A stretch of 64,000 nt of DNA from CAYURP01 sp964447175 (GCA_964447175.1 CAYURP010000010.1:7149-71148); one strand, 5' to 3'. Shown: positions 7,243 through 15,746, counted from the first letter of the stretch. The notes: generated from the sequence alone by a model not told the origin. Numbers and translations: made by a program.

Positions 7243-7872
7243 ATGGATAATTTAATTCAAATATTAAATGTATTAAAATGGCCATTGGTTGTAATTATAG
7301 TCAGCATTGTAGCTATCATAAGATTTACCCCTAATATAGGTAAACTTATCGATAGGATTAAAAAAATAAGTAAAGAAGGGATAGAAACAGAGAAGCTCAA
7401 TCAACAATCCCACCCGCAGAAGAAAATACCCGCAAAGGAATTACTTAAACTTTTTAACAATAAATTGATTCAAGAAGCTGAAGAATGGCTGAAATCCGAA
7501 TTCGAGAAAATTGAGCACACTGCAGAAGAAAAGGAAGAACTGTTAATAAAATGGTATGCTTCTGAAGTTATAGCGCATCGTTTTGATCAAATTTATAATT
7601 ATATTTTTGGTTCTCAAATTTCAGCCTTGCATCATCTTAACACACATGTGGGAAAGATGGTTAACGTTAACGAAGTTAAAGTATATTATGAGAAAGCGAA
7701 AATTGAGTACCCTTTAATTTATAGTAAATATCTTTTCGAGAATTGGCTGGGATATTTAGAAAATATGCTATTAATCTTACGGGAAGACAATAACATAGGA
7801 ATTACAATTAGAGGCCAGGAATTCCTGAAATATCTTATTAGTATGGGATTAACAAGTAATAAATTCGGTTAA
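7243..7872 (+). CDS. Hypothetical membrane-anchored protein
   Basis: I do not recognise this 209-residue protein. It has one strong N-terminal transmembrane helix (residues ~12-28, 'LKWPLVVIIVSIVAIIRF') then a basic, highly charged cytoplasmic-type region predicted to be helical, with no cysteines after the membrane. The region 85-200 is helical with scattered aromatic residues. It lies alone between a REP hairpin and a REP pair, and its AT-rich codon use differs from the GNAT gene downstream, so it may be acquired. No ribosome site stronger than AGAAG (cagaagttagatgaagaatcaATG) is visible. Confidence 0.6.
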   Translation: MDNLIQILNVLKWPLVVIIVSIVAIIRFTPNIGKLIDRIKKISKEGIETEKLNQQSHPQKKIPAKELLKLFNNKLIQEAEEWLKSEFEKIEHTAEEKEELLIKWYASEVIAHRFDQIYNYIFGSQISALHHLNTHVGKMVNVNEVKVYYEKAKIEYPLIYSKYLFENWLGYLENMLLILREDNNIGITIRGQEFLKYLISMGLTSNKFG

Positions 7873-7932
7873 AATCTTCTAGCAAAGCAATCCAGATGAC
7901 CCTACTATGCGCCTTTAGCACTTCGTAGTGCA

Positions 7933-8000
7933 GTTCGTAGGTCAGGTGCCCTGCGCACCTGACACCAAAAGAAGTCAGGAGCATGGGGCTCCTGGCATAG
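7933..8000 (+). repeat. REP pair (BIME) family B, copy 1
   Basis: GTAG + GTCAGGTGC/GCACCTGAC hairpin, short linker ACCAAAAGAA, then a second hairpin GTCAGGAGC/GCTCCTGGC. The two hairpins face each other. Left flank of the GNAT gene. Confidence 0.8.
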
Positions 8001-8009
8001 AAGCTTCGG

Positions 8010-8543
8010 ATGGTGAGAATGTTAATTCGCGATAAATCCTTTGACGTACGAACCATTACTCAAGATGATTTGGGCGCAGTCCTCGACGTGTACCGGCAGT
8101 GTGAAGACTTCTTGGCATTGGGGCCTGAGCCGACAGCATCTATGGCGATGGTACTTAAGGATATTGAGATTTCGCAGCGTGAAGGTGGCGTTTTCTGTGG
8201 CGTTTACGCTGCGGATGGAGGAATGATCGGCGTTGTCGATTTTGTACCGAGTAACTTTGAGGGAGATCCTCATATTGCCTTCCTTTCTCTTCTAATGATC
8301 GCTCCGTCTTTTCGCAACCGGGGGATAGGGACGACGATCGTTGAACTGATTGAAAATGAGATCAGGAAGGATGCAGAGGTAACAGCAATTCTTTCGGCGG
8401 TTCAAGTGAACAATCCTCAGGCATTGCAATTCTTGCAGAAGAATGGCTACCAGATTGTCGGAGGACCTGAACTGCAACTTGATCGAACCACAACGTTTCG
8501 TCTGCAAAAGGACTGTAACTATACGACTCAGAGTAGTTCATAG
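8010..8543 (+). CDS. GNAT-family N-acetyltransferase
   Basis: A 177-residue acetyltransferase predicted to transfer acetyl from acetyl-CoA to an amine; substrate unknown. The acetyl-CoA loop is 'RNRGIGTTIVELIE' (motif A, residues ~97-110), preceded by strand beta-4 'IAFLSLLMIAPSF' and followed by 'VNNPQALQFLQKNGYQIVGGP', the motif B/Asn-x-x-Ala helix. ATG 8010 or ATG 8019 are both possible; 8019 has the better purine stretch upstream. The gene sits between two direct copies of a REP pair and its stop codon lies inside the second one. Confidence 0.85.
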   Translation: MVRMLIRDKSFDVRTITQDDLGAVLDVYRQCEDFLALGPEPTASMAMVLKDIEISQREGGVFCGVYAADGGMIGVVDFVPSNFEGDPHIAFLSLLMIAPSFRNRGIGTTIVELIENEIRKDAEVTAILSAVQVNNPQALQFLQKNGYQIVGGPELQLDRTTTFRLQKDCNYTTQSSS

Positions 8544-8602
8544 GTCAGCTACGTTGTACACCTGACACCAAAAGAAGTCAGGAGTATGGGCTCCTGACCT
8601 AC
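8533..8602 (+). repeat. REP pair (BIME) family B, copy 2
   Basis: Same two-hairpin arrangement as copy 1 and in the same orientation (foot ATAG on the left and GTAG on the minus strand at the right). Its first bases contain the stop codon of the GNAT gene (8541-8543). Confidence 0.8.
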
Positions 8603-8627
8603 TATGAGGAAGAACAAACACGTCAAT

Positions 8628-9848
8628 TCAAGCAGATACCAGTCTGTGCACCGTGATCTCGGATGGTGCGCCGATTCTGATCTGTGGCCCCCAGTAACCG
8701 GTACCTCTGCTCACATAGATACGGGTATCACCGTGTACATGAAGACCTGATATGTAAGGCTGGGCCAGTGCTGCCAGGAAGTGGTAGGGAAAATACTGAC
8801 CACCGTGTGTGTGGCCAGATATCACATAGTGATAGCCTGCTTCCGCGGCTGCGAATATGCTTCTGGGCTGGTGAGCCAGTAGAACCCTGGCGTGGCAAGC
8901 CGGTGCACCAGCGCTCGCCCCCTGTGGATCAGAAACGTGATCACGCGAAAACTGCACGCCAGAATGGTCAGTGACACCAGCTAGCAGCAGTCGTCCCTCT
9001 CCTCGCTTGATAATCCTATGTTCGTTCAACAGGACCGTGAATCCCAATCTCGCCACCTCCGCTACCCACTGCTGCACGCCAGAATAATACTCGTGATTCC
9101 CGGTGATGAAATAGCTCCCGCAAGGGGCTTTCAGATCGGCCAATGGCGCAACGTCATCTTGGAGCTCCCTGACGGAACCATCCACCAGATCGCCGGTCAG
9201 CACGACAAGATCAGGCTTGAGTCCATTTACCTTATCAACAACACCCTGCACGAACGGTCGCTTGAGCGTGTGGCTCACATGGAGGTCTGTTATCTGGATA
9301 ATCCTGAAACCGTCAAGATCTGGAGGAAGGGTTTTTATGGGAACAGTGACTTGGACAACGTCCGGGTCGCGCAGCGCCTCGAACATACCGTAGCCTGTGA
9401 GGGCAGCAGTAACCCCGAGTATGCCCGCGTTAATGGAGTTCATGAGTAACCAGCGACGTTTCGGATCGATAGTCTGCACTGCGGTTTGGCCAGAATCTGT
9501 AACCCGGCTGAAAATTTGAGCCAATTTCCTGATACCGCCTACGACCAGCAGTATCAAATCCTTGGCCACTAACATGACAAGCAGTAATGTAAAGAATCCA
9601 AAGCTCAGATAACCTATCCAGGCGATGGCGTCAATCCACGCCCCCCCGACCCCGTTGAATCGCATAACTATGGGCAACAAAAACGAAATCATTAGAGTGA
9701 TGAGAATCCCCCATAACAGAAGAGTAACCGTACGAAGGAAGCCAGCAGGTACAATAAGCCGCCAGCCGATATATCCGTACATTAAACAAAGAACCGCTAT
9801 GAAAACGAAAAAATACACTGAACTGATCTCAAATTTGCAAACTAGCAC
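8628..9848 (-). CDS. Membrane-anchored metallophosphoesterase (YkuE-like)
   Basis: A 406-residue calcineurin-type phosphoesterase. The first ~120 residues form about four transmembrane helices; the catalytic domain follows and shows every metal motif in order: 'QITDLHVSH' (DxH), 'LTGDLVDG' (GDxxD), 'ITGNHEYY' (GNHE) and 'VISGHTHGGQYFP' (GHTH), with 'HQPRSIFAAAEAG' between. YkuE-like enzymes act on membrane-associated phosphoesters (lipid-linked substrates in several species). The start is GTG at 9848; a later ATG in the first helix is less likely because it would cut the helix. Monocistronic, bounded by REP elements. Confidence 0.88.
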   Translation of the reverse strand: MLVCKFEISSVYFFVFIAVLCLMYGYIGWRLIVPAGFLRTVTLLLWGILITLMISFLLPIVMRFNGVGGAWIDAIAWIGYLSFGFFTLLLVMLVAKDLILLVVGGIRKLAQIFSRVTDSGQTAVQTIDPKRRWLLMNSINAGILGVTAALTGYGMFEALRDPDVVQVTVPIKTLPPDLDGFRIIQITDLHVSHTLKRPFVQGVVDKVNGLKPDLVVLTGDLVDGSVRELQDDVAPLADLKAPCGSYFITGNHEYYSGVQQWVAEVARLGFTVLLNEHRIIKRGEGRLLLAGVTDHSGVQFSRDHVSDPQGASAGAPACHARVLLAHQPRSIFAAAEAGYHYVISGHTHGGQYFPYHFLAALAQPYISGLHVHGDTRIYVSRGTGYWGPQIRIGAPSEITVHRLVSA

Positions 9849-10155
9849 AATCTCGGCTGAGTTCTCAACCGATGCCTACGGCTTAAATGCCTGTCATAGA
9901 CACCTGCATAATATCGGATTTTAGATCGCACTTGTCAAGACCATTCCTTGTCGGCTCCGGTCATGACAGCCACTTGCGATATGCGTATCTCAGGTCGCTT
10001 CCGGGTAAGACAGCCCTGGGGCATCAGTTGAGGTCTCTCCTCAGCTGGCGTTTATTCCAAAATATTTTTATCGGTGTCTTGGAAAATTCTCAAGAAACTA
10101 CTTTTGTATCCTCGAAATAAGTATTCTTCTATCAGTGAAGGACGGCCAGTTTCAG

Positions 10156-10224
10156 GTGAAAATATACTGGTTACCGCATGCTGCAGGTCCTGTTGATCTC
10201 CGCAAGGGGATAGATAAAAGATAA
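10156..10224 (+). pseudogene. Probable remnant of an IS66-family orf2 (TnpB)
   Basis: GTG at 10156 opens 22 codons ending with 'GPVDLRKGID' and TAA. The Pro-Val-Asp-x-Arg-Lys-Gly-x-Asp block is the N-terminal signature of the IS66 accessory protein TnpB, normally about 110 residues. Nothing else of IS66 is visible, so at most a decayed fragment. Confidence 0.35.
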
Positions 10225-10387
10225 CCAAGGGCAGGGATGGAAAAAGGCAACTGTTTCAATTTTGTTTCAATTGGATTGGGTTTTCACGGATTATGGTAGG
10301 CTGTCACAAGATCGTAAACTTATTGAATATCTTTAGAATAGATCCTTCACAATAGATTCACCAACTGCCTAAGCGGATTGCACTCTG

Positions 10388-10431
10388 TTGGTGGTGGAAT
10401 TGTCGTCAAGACCGGTTTCGGGGATTTCCAC
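10388..10431 (+). repeat. Intergenic repeat C, copy 1
   Basis: The block 'GGTGGAATTGTCGTC' followed by an ACC.GTTT.GGGGATTT pattern recurs at 15218-15262 with about five differences in 44 bases. Both copies are followed by hairpin-rich DNA. Confidence 0.7.
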
Positions 10432-10514
10432 TACTATTAAGTTCGGTACAAAGGTTGTCCCAATCTGTGATACACACAAGTTGAGACAACTTGTGTTACC
10501 GGATTAATGTAACG

Positions 10515-10584
10515 GTAGTTCGTAGGACAGGTGCCCTGCGCACCTGACACAAAAAAAGTCAGGAGCACGGGGCTCCTGACCTAC
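10515..10584 (+). repeat. REP pair (BIME) family B, copy 3
   Basis: GTAG-foot double hairpin, nearly identical to copy 1 (GTGCCCTGCGCAC, then GGAGCACGGGGCTCC), ending CTAC at 10584 and running straight into family A copy 5. Confidence 0.85.
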
Positions 10585-10587
10585 AAG

Positions 10588-10622
10588 CTGTCAGGTCACG
10601 ACCACTGGGCAAGACCTGACAG
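10588..10622 (-). repeat. REP hairpin family A, copy 5
   Basis: CTGTCAGGTCAC ... CAAGACCTGACAG with AACAAGAA tail; minus-strand foot GTTC. The junction CTACAAG to the preceding family B element is the same as at 15491-15497. The rest of 9849-10669 holds no supported gene. Confidence 0.85.
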
Positions 10623-10669
10623 AACAAGAAATAGGGCAAATGCCATCAATTGGACGAATAGAAGGAAGT

Positions 10670-12076
10670 TTAGAGACTCGGTAGATTATTTCCTCGCACC
10701 TTGCCTCTGGAGAGTGATGCAAATATACCAACAATACAAAGTGCGGTGAAAATTATGAATGCCAATTTAGCGCTTCTTAAGAAAAGCGAATATTTTTCAG
10801 GAGTGATTTCAGCTCTGCCGAGGTACAGGGCAAACACAAGCAAGGCGATTCCCATACTGAACATCTGACCGGTAAGCCGCATTGTCCCGACTGTGGCTGA
10901 GGCTACTCCGTAAAATCTTTTTTGAACAGAGCTCATAATGGCATTGGTGTTGGGAGACGAGAAGAGGGCTAAGCCGAAACCCACCACGATTAAACAACCG
11001 ATTATGTACTTTAGGCTGGTATTTTGACTTAAAAACGTGAACAGAAAAAGCCCGACTGCTGTGAATGCCATGCCGATTGAGGCAACTACTCTTGGTTCAA
11101 TCCTATCCGAAAGCCTGCCGGCAAGAGGTGAAAAAAGAGCCATCACCAGAGGCTGAGATACCAGAATTGTGCCTGCATGTTGCGGGCTAAGTCCCTTGGT
11201 ATACTGCAAGTAGAGACTCAAGAGGAAACCCACCGCAAATGTTGCGCCATAATTAATCAAAGCTGCCAGGTTAGAGAACGCGAAAACAGTGTTATTTTTG
11301 AAAATATTTATGTCGAAAACCGGGCTTTTTGTCTTTGTCTCCCACCTGACAAATAGAGCAAGACCTAAAACTCCCAAAAGAATAAGCCAGGCACCTGAGA
11401 CTGCCGGAAGCAGAGAGAAGCCATACATCATAGCTGGAAGAGTTAGGATATATATTACAGAGCCCACAAAATCCACCTTTTCTCCTTTTGCACCAGCCCA
11501 CTCCCCCTTTAATTTCCATAATACAAAAACAATTATTATCAGGCTGAGGGGTACATTTAGAAAAAAGATGCTTCTCCAGCCCAGATGTTGAGTCAGAAAC
11601 CCGCCCAAAAAAGGTCCCAGAGAAAGCCCTAAATAAACCGCAGCTACGTTTATTCCCAGGACCTTACCCCTTTCGCCCACAGGAAATACTGAGGTCAGGA
11701 TTGCTATTCCCGTACCAAAGATCATAGCGCTTCCGATTCCCTGCAGAATTCGAAAAGAGATAAGCAGAAGGGGAGAAGGGGCAATCGCTGAGAGGAGAGA
11801 CGAAACAGCATAAACCAATATGCCATAAGTAAAAATCCTTTTCCTTCCGTATATGTCTGCTATTCTTCCAAAGGGGACAAGAAACATAGCCGCAGCTAAA
11901 AGATAAGAGGTGGCAATCCAACCCAGCAAAACCGCATCCATTGCAAATTCCCTTCCGATGGAAGGGAGCGCAATGTTGATTGAAGAACCCATAAAGGGTG
12001 TAAGAAAAGCGGTTAATGTGGCAACAAGCAAAGCTGGCTTCTTGTTAAGAGTGTCATTTAAGTTCATCGGATTCAT
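10670..12076 (-). CDS. MFS drug-efflux-type transporter (DHA2/EmrB-like)
   Basis: A major facilitator of about 468 residues with some 14 predicted membrane helices, the number typical of the DHA2 family (EmrB/QacA). Motif A is 'PFGRIADIYGRKRIF' after helix 2, and motif C in helix 5 is 'YLGLSLGPFLGGFL', diagnostic of proton antiporters. The predicted role is proton-driven export of hydrophobic compounds; substrate unknown. ATG at 12076 is chosen over an upstream TTG (12112) because no ribosome site supports the TTG; ATG 12067 is also possible. No regulator or adaptor gene is adjacent. Confidence 0.88.
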   Translation of the reverse strand: MNPMNLNDTLNKKPALLVATLTAFLTPFMGSSINIALPSIGREFAMDAVLLGWIATSYLLAAAMFLVPFGRIADIYGRKRIFTYGILVYAVSSLLSAIAPSPLLLISFRILQGIGSAMIFGTGIAILTSVFPVGERGKVLGINVAAVYLGLSLGPFLGGFLTQHLGWRSIFFLNVPLSLIIIVFVLWKLKGEWAGAKGEKVDFVGSVIYILTLPAMMYGFSLLPAVSGAWLILLGVLGLALFVRWETKTKSPVFDINIFKNNTVFAFSNLAALINYGATFAVGFLLSLYLQYTKGLSPQHAGTILVSQPLVMALFSPLAGRLSDRIEPRVVASIGMAFTAVGLFLFTFLSQNTSLKYIIGCLIVVGFGLALFSSPNTNAIMSSVQKRFYGVASATVGTMRLTGQMFSMGIALLVFALYLGRAEITPEKYSLFLRSAKLAFIIFTALCIVGIFASLSRGKVRGNNLPSL

Positions 12077-12240
12077 CACACTTGATTTTTGAGTGGTACT
12101 ATGGAATTGCAATCTTATGTTTTGCTTTTTACCGGATAACCGCTCTATTTGGGTGATACCAGGTCACCTCTGCACTTTCTCTGAATTAACTGAGGGAAGA
12201 CTTCGTTGTCAATCAAAAAGTAAAGATAGAAGCATTCTTA

Positions 12241-12277
12241 GTTTTTGGTTGTTAGTTGTTGGTTTTTAGAAAAAACA
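12241..12277. repeat. Repeat H copy 2
   Basis: Same GTTTTTGG.TGTTAGTTGT heptad block ending TTTTTAGAAAAAA as at 7101 and 15155. Confidence 0.7.
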
Positions 12278-12293
12278 TTTAAGGAGCTTAGTT

Positions 12294-12320
12294 GTGTCAG
12301 GTCTTGCTTATGGCTTGCCA
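12294..12320 (+). repeat. REP hairpin family A, copy 4 (half element)
   Basis: Left half only, TGTGTCAGGTCTTGC to CTTGCC, closest to copy 1 and with the same GTTG foot; the right arm is replaced by unrelated DNA. Confidence 0.6.
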
Positions 12321-12348
12321 GGGTGGCAAACACCTTTTTTTTGATAGG

Positions 12349-14940
12349 TTACTCACACTTCTTCAAAAGTTTTTCAAAACCAGGATAGGTGTGTAGTGGA
12401 GTCCATACTGGGTTGACTTTGAGTTCGCCAATATGTACTCCAGCCGGAATTTCTAATAAATACTCAAGCTTATCGATGGCAGCATCATAGTCCCCCACTA
12501 TCGTGTAGGTTTCAGCCAGGTGAGCTAAATATTCAGGTCCATCCAGTGCATCTTTTGAAAGGGGTAAAAGATCAACTGCTTTCTGTGCTTCACGAATTGC
12601 TTTATCCCTAAGACCCAGATGGGCGTAAACCTTACCCAAATCAGCGTGAATCCGGGCATCATCAGGCCATTCACTTGTCTTTTTCTCTAGCATTAGCAGT
12701 GCCTTTTTATAGTGAGCTCGAGCCTGATCCAATTGCCCCTTCAACTCGTAGATAAAACCGACTATTGCTTGTTTGGGGGTATAAAAGCTACCTCCTATTT
12801 CTACTTCTTCTTGAACGGATGCGAGTCTGTCCAGGGCGTCCTGATAATGCCCATCATAAATATCAAAGTGAGCCAAATCCCAGGAAATATCTTGTGAGTT
12901 TACATATTTCGACGCATCATCCAGAACCTGTCTGGCGCTCTCTGTACTGCCCGTTTTGTATATCTGTATCCATGCCTTTGATATGTAACTCGCTGCCCTG
13001 TCCGGAGCAAGTGAGATGGCCCGGTCAAAATAGCCTTCCGCTTCTGTGTACAGTCGAAGAGCCTCGCAGGTGTAGCCCAATTCTTTTGCAAGATTGTGTT
13101 CTCGTGGATTTAATTGGAATGCTGTTTTCAGGTTTTTCAGTGCTTCCTCAAATTTACCCAGGCGTCGCTGGATCCAAGCGATCGACGAGATATTCCATTC
13201 ATTTCCGGGCTCTTTTTGCAGGCAGAAAGAAAACTCATCCAAAGCCCTGGCATAATCCCTGAACCCCCAATAATAGTAGTAGCCATTTGCTTCCCGCACC
13301 AAGGGCTCATCCGGTTTTAGATTTAGAGCTTTATCAATAGCTTCTTTTGCCCGGGCTAGGCGTTCTGGAGATCGGTCATATCCATACCAGTACATCCGGC
13401 TGTGTGTTATTGATATCCAAGCGAAAGCCTCCGCGAAGTCCGGATCTGTTCTGACCGCCTCTTCAAACAACTCAATAGTAATTTCCAAATCCTTCTTTTC
13501 ATAACTACGTGTTGTATATTCCCTGCCTTTAAGATAGTAGTCATAAGCTTCAAGATTGTCCGTAGGCTTTTGTTCAATCCGTTCTTTTTCTTCGGGAGAA
13601 AGTGTTGCTTTTAGAGCCTGAGCAATCTGCTGGGCTACGTCGCTCTGGATGGCGAAGATATCTTTCAGGTCCCGGTCGTAGGTTTCGGCCCAGATATGCT
13701 CATCCGTTCGTGCATCGATAAGCTGACCGACTATGCGAACCCGACTATCTGCACGACGGACGCTTCCTTCCAGGATTGTGGCAACGCCTAACTCCTGGCC
13801 AATCTCTCGAAGGTTCTTCTTGCTGTCTTTGTATAGCATTATTGAGGTGCGGGAGATTACCTTGAGGTCGCCAATTTTGGAAAGCTGGGTGATTATGTCT
13901 TCGGTGATTCCATCGCTGAACCACTCATTTTCAGGATCGGGAACCATATTCTTAAATGGTAGCACTGCGATTGATTTCCTTTCGACAAAGGCAGGCTCTA
14001 TTCCAGAGGGAGCCCAAAAACGGGACAAAAGTGTGTAACCAGCTATAACAATCAAGATTGCAATACCTATGAAGATGATGCTCTGGCTGATTGTTTTTTT
14101 CCTTGGTGGGATCAAAACGCCAGTTGTCGTATCCTTCTGCAATCCTTTCAAGTCTGCCACCACATCAGCTGTACTCTGATACCTGGTGCTGAGGTCTTTT
14201 TTTAGAGCTTTGTCAACTATCCTCTGCAATCCTTCTGGAACATTGGATTTGAACCTTGCCAATGGTTCTGGTGTCTCATTTACAATTGAATAGATTATCG
14301 CTACCTCATGTTCACCTTTAAAGGGAAGTTGACCCGTGATCATCTCATACAAAACTACCCCGAAAGAGAAAATATCGGAACGCTGGTCGACCTCCATCCC
14401 CTGAGCTTGCTCCGGAGACATATACTGCATTGTGCCGGTAGTGGTTCCTGTTCTGGTTAGCTTGGGAGCTCCTTTGAGCTTGGCCAAACCGAAATCCATT
14501 ATCTTTACTATTCCCTCTGGGGTCAACATAATATTATCTGATTTTATATCTCTATGAGTGATACCCTTCTTGTGAGCAACATTTAAGCCCTCCCCTATCT
14601 GAATGGCAATTTTCAAAATATCTTCTATTAAAAACCCTTTTTCTTTGACCAATTCCATTATGGATTTGCCCTGGATGTAAGCCATAGAGATAAAACACTC
14701 ACCTTCTGCTTCATCAATTTCATAGATTGTGGCAATATTTTGATGATCTAAAGCAGACGCAGATTTGGCTTCGTGGATAAATCTGGTCTTGGCCTCTTCA
14801 TCAAACAATAAATGTTTTGGCAGAAACTTCAAAGCCACTATCCGATCCAACTTGGTGTCCTTCGCTTTGTAGACTACCCCCATACCGCCCTCACCGAGCT
14901 TTTCTAAAATCTTATAATGAGAAATGGTCTTACCAATCAT
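12349..14940 (-). CDS. Ser/Thr protein kinase with TolB-like region and TPR repeats
   Basis: An 863-residue membrane protein. Order: Hanks-type kinase (~1-265) with the glycine loop GEGGMGVVYKA, 'IVALKFL' lysine, catalytic loop HRDIKSDN, DFG and APE-like 'SPEQ'; a transmembrane helix (~285-305); a TolB/FlgO-like region ('IAVLPFKNMVPDPENEWFSDG', 'GSVRRADSRVRIVGQLIDA'); then about eight TPR repeats to the C-terminus. This organisation is common in Acidobacteria- and FCB-type genomes and suggests a kinase controlled by an extracytoplasmic TPR sensor. The start is placed at ATG 14940, which has GGGGTG upstream and begins at the domain (MIGKTISHYKI); the open frame extends to 15033 without a ribosome site. 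Confidence 0.92.
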   Translation of the reverse strand: MIGKTISHYKILEKLGEGGMGVVYKAKDTKLDRIVALKFLPKHLLFDEEAKTRFIHEAKSASALDHQNIATIYEIDEAEGECFISMAYIQGKSIMELVKEKGFLIEDILKIAIQIGEGLNVAHKKGITHRDIKSDNIMLTPEGIVKIMDFGLAKLKGAPKLTRTGTTTGTMQYMSPEQAQGMEVDQRSDIFSFGVVLYEMITGQLPFKGEHEVAIIYSIVNETPEPLARFKSNVPEGLQRIVDKALKKDLSTRYQSTADVVADLKGLQKDTTTGVLIPPRKKTISQSIIFIGIAILIVIAGYTLLSRFWAPSGIEPAFVERKSIAVLPFKNMVPDPENEWFSDGITEDIITQLSKIGDLKVISRTSIMLYKDSKKNLREIGQELGVATILEGSVRRADSRVRIVGQLIDARTDEHIWAETYDRDLKDIFAIQSDVAQQIAQALKATLSPEEKERIEQKPTDNLEAYDYYLKGREYTTRSYEKKDLEITIELFEEAVRTDPDFAEAFAWISITHSRMYWYGYDRSPERLARAKEAIDKALNLKPDEPLVREANGYYYYWGFRDYARALDEFSFCLQKEPGNEWNISSIAWIQRRLGKFEEALKNLKTAFQLNPREHNLAKELGYTCEALRLYTEAEGYFDRAISLAPDRAASYISKAWIQIYKTGSTESARQVLDDASKYVNSQDISWDLAHFDIYDGHYQDALDRLASVQEEVEIGGSFYTPKQAIVGFIYELKGQLDQARAHYKKALLMLEKKTSEWPDDARIHADLGKVYAHLGLRDKAIREAQKAVDLLPLSKDALDGPEYLAHLAETYTIVGDYDAAIDKLEYLLEIPAGVHIGELKVNPVWTPLHTYPGFEKLLKKCE

Positions 14941-15154
14941 TTTCACCCCAAGCGAACCTCTCATATATATTTTAACAATAAATAGTTGATTGTCAACTAA
15001 AAATTGGCATGCAACTGAAGCCTCAAGAATCATCTAATTGCATAGGTCAACCTGCTATAAGTGAGTTTGAGCTACCAGCTCTTGAATATCTTCAAACATG
15101 GAAGAATGTGGCAATTTACCATGAAAAAAGTTCTAAGCCGTCTCTTAGGCCCCA

Positions 15155-15198
15155 CTTTTTTAGTTTTTGGCTTTTAGTTGTTGGTTTTTAGAAAAAAA
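15155..15198. repeat. Repeat H copy 3
   Basis: Third copy of the heptad-phased block (see 7101); opens the repeat island 15034-15774, in which no gene is supported. Confidence 0.7.
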
Positions 15199-15217
15199 CC
15201 AGAAGCAAGTTCTTTTT

Positions 15218-15262
15218 GTTAGTGGTGGAATTGTCGTCTAAACCCGTTTTGGGGATTTACAC
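15218..15262 (+). repeat. Intergenic repeat C, copy 2
   Basis: Matches 10388-10431, sharing GGTGGAATTGTCGTC and GGGGATTT. Confidence 0.7.
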
Positions 15263-15331
15263 CATCTTTTAGAAACATATTGTGCAGGGGTGAACCTCTA
15301 TGTTCGCCCGAACGAACCATTATTATGGTAT

Positions 15332-15367
15332 CACAGGTTGTCCCCCTGGCCGGGCAGGCAACCTGTG
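15332..15367. repeat. Hairpin CACAGGTTG...CAACCTGTG
   Basis: Nine-base perfect arms with an internal CCTGG/CCGGGC core; the arms and the adjoining GGTAT recur inverted at 45488-45513. Confidence 0.65.
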
Positions 15368-15379
15368 AAAACATAAAAG

Positions 15380-15441
15380 GGTAGCTCTGGGTCTCCTGAC
15401 CCAGATCCAGCAAGACAAGGTCAGGAGACCTTGTCCTACCC
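15380..15441. repeat. REP pair with GTAG feet (family B-like)
   Basis: GTAG + CTGGGTCTCCTGACCCAG hairpin facing a second hairpin CAAGGTCAGGAGACCTTG whose minus-strand foot is also GTAG. Same architecture as family B but different stems. Confidence 0.7.
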
Positions 15442-15466
15442 TGTGGATTTTTTTGTGGTTTTGTAT

Positions 15467-15493
15467 GTCAGGAGCACAGAGATCCTGAACTAC
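15467..15493 (-). repeat. REP family B, partial copy
   Basis: Right-hand hairpin only (GTCAGGAGC ... ATCCTGAAC TAC), joined by CTACAAG to family A copy 6 as in 10515-10622. Confidence 0.6.
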
Positions 15494-15496
15494 AAG

Positions 15497-15531
15497 CTGT
15501 CAGGTCACACCCGTTGGGCAAGACCTGACAG
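15497..15531 (-). repeat. REP hairpin family A, copy 6
   Basis: CTGTCAGGTCACAC ... GGGCAAGACCTGACAG; minus-strand foot GTTC. Confidence 0.85.
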
Positions 15532-15582
15532 AACAGAGAAGTGTGGATTTCTATATTAAGATGCTACAGAATAGCCTTCAGA

Positions 15583-15610
15583 AGGTAGGACAGACATTCC
15601 TGTCTGTCCT
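15583..15610 (+). repeat. GTAG-foot REP hairpin
   Basis: GTAG immediately followed by GGACAGACATTCCTGTCTGTCC-type stem (arms AGGACAGACA/TGTCTGTCCT). Confidence 0.65.
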
Positions 15611-15675
15611 GGAAAAGCTATTCGTGTCTTAGGCAGATCCGCATTAAGTGGAAAAGCCTATCCCACCAAATCCAT

Positions 15676-15698
15676 GGAGCTCTAAAGAGCTCCGCTAC
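15676..15698 (-). repeat. GTAG-foot REP hairpin
   Basis: GGAGCTCTAAAGAGCTCC stem; on the minus strand the foot is GTAG (plus strand CTAC at 15695-15698). Confidence 0.6.
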
Positions 15699-15713
15699 AA
15701 AATTCCTTTTTAT

Positions 15714-15746
15714 ATCAGGTCACACCCGCTGGCTAAGACCTGACAG
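15714..15746 (-). repeat. REP hairpin family A, copy 7
   Basis: ATCAGGTCACACCCGC ... CTAAGACCTGACAG; minus-strand foot GTTC. Confidence 0.8.

Noticed and set aside
7933..8602. Integron-type gene cassette with attC sites around the GNAT gene
   Set aside because: The flanks are GTAG-foot REP pairs also found elsewhere, and no GTTRRRY core or integrase is present.
9018..9449. A 143-codon plus-strand frame
   Set aside because: Antisense to the metallophosphoesterase, whose metal motifs are all intact on the other strand.
9887..10120. A 77-codon plus-strand frame
   Set aside because: No recognisable composition, motif or ribosome site; intergenic by context.
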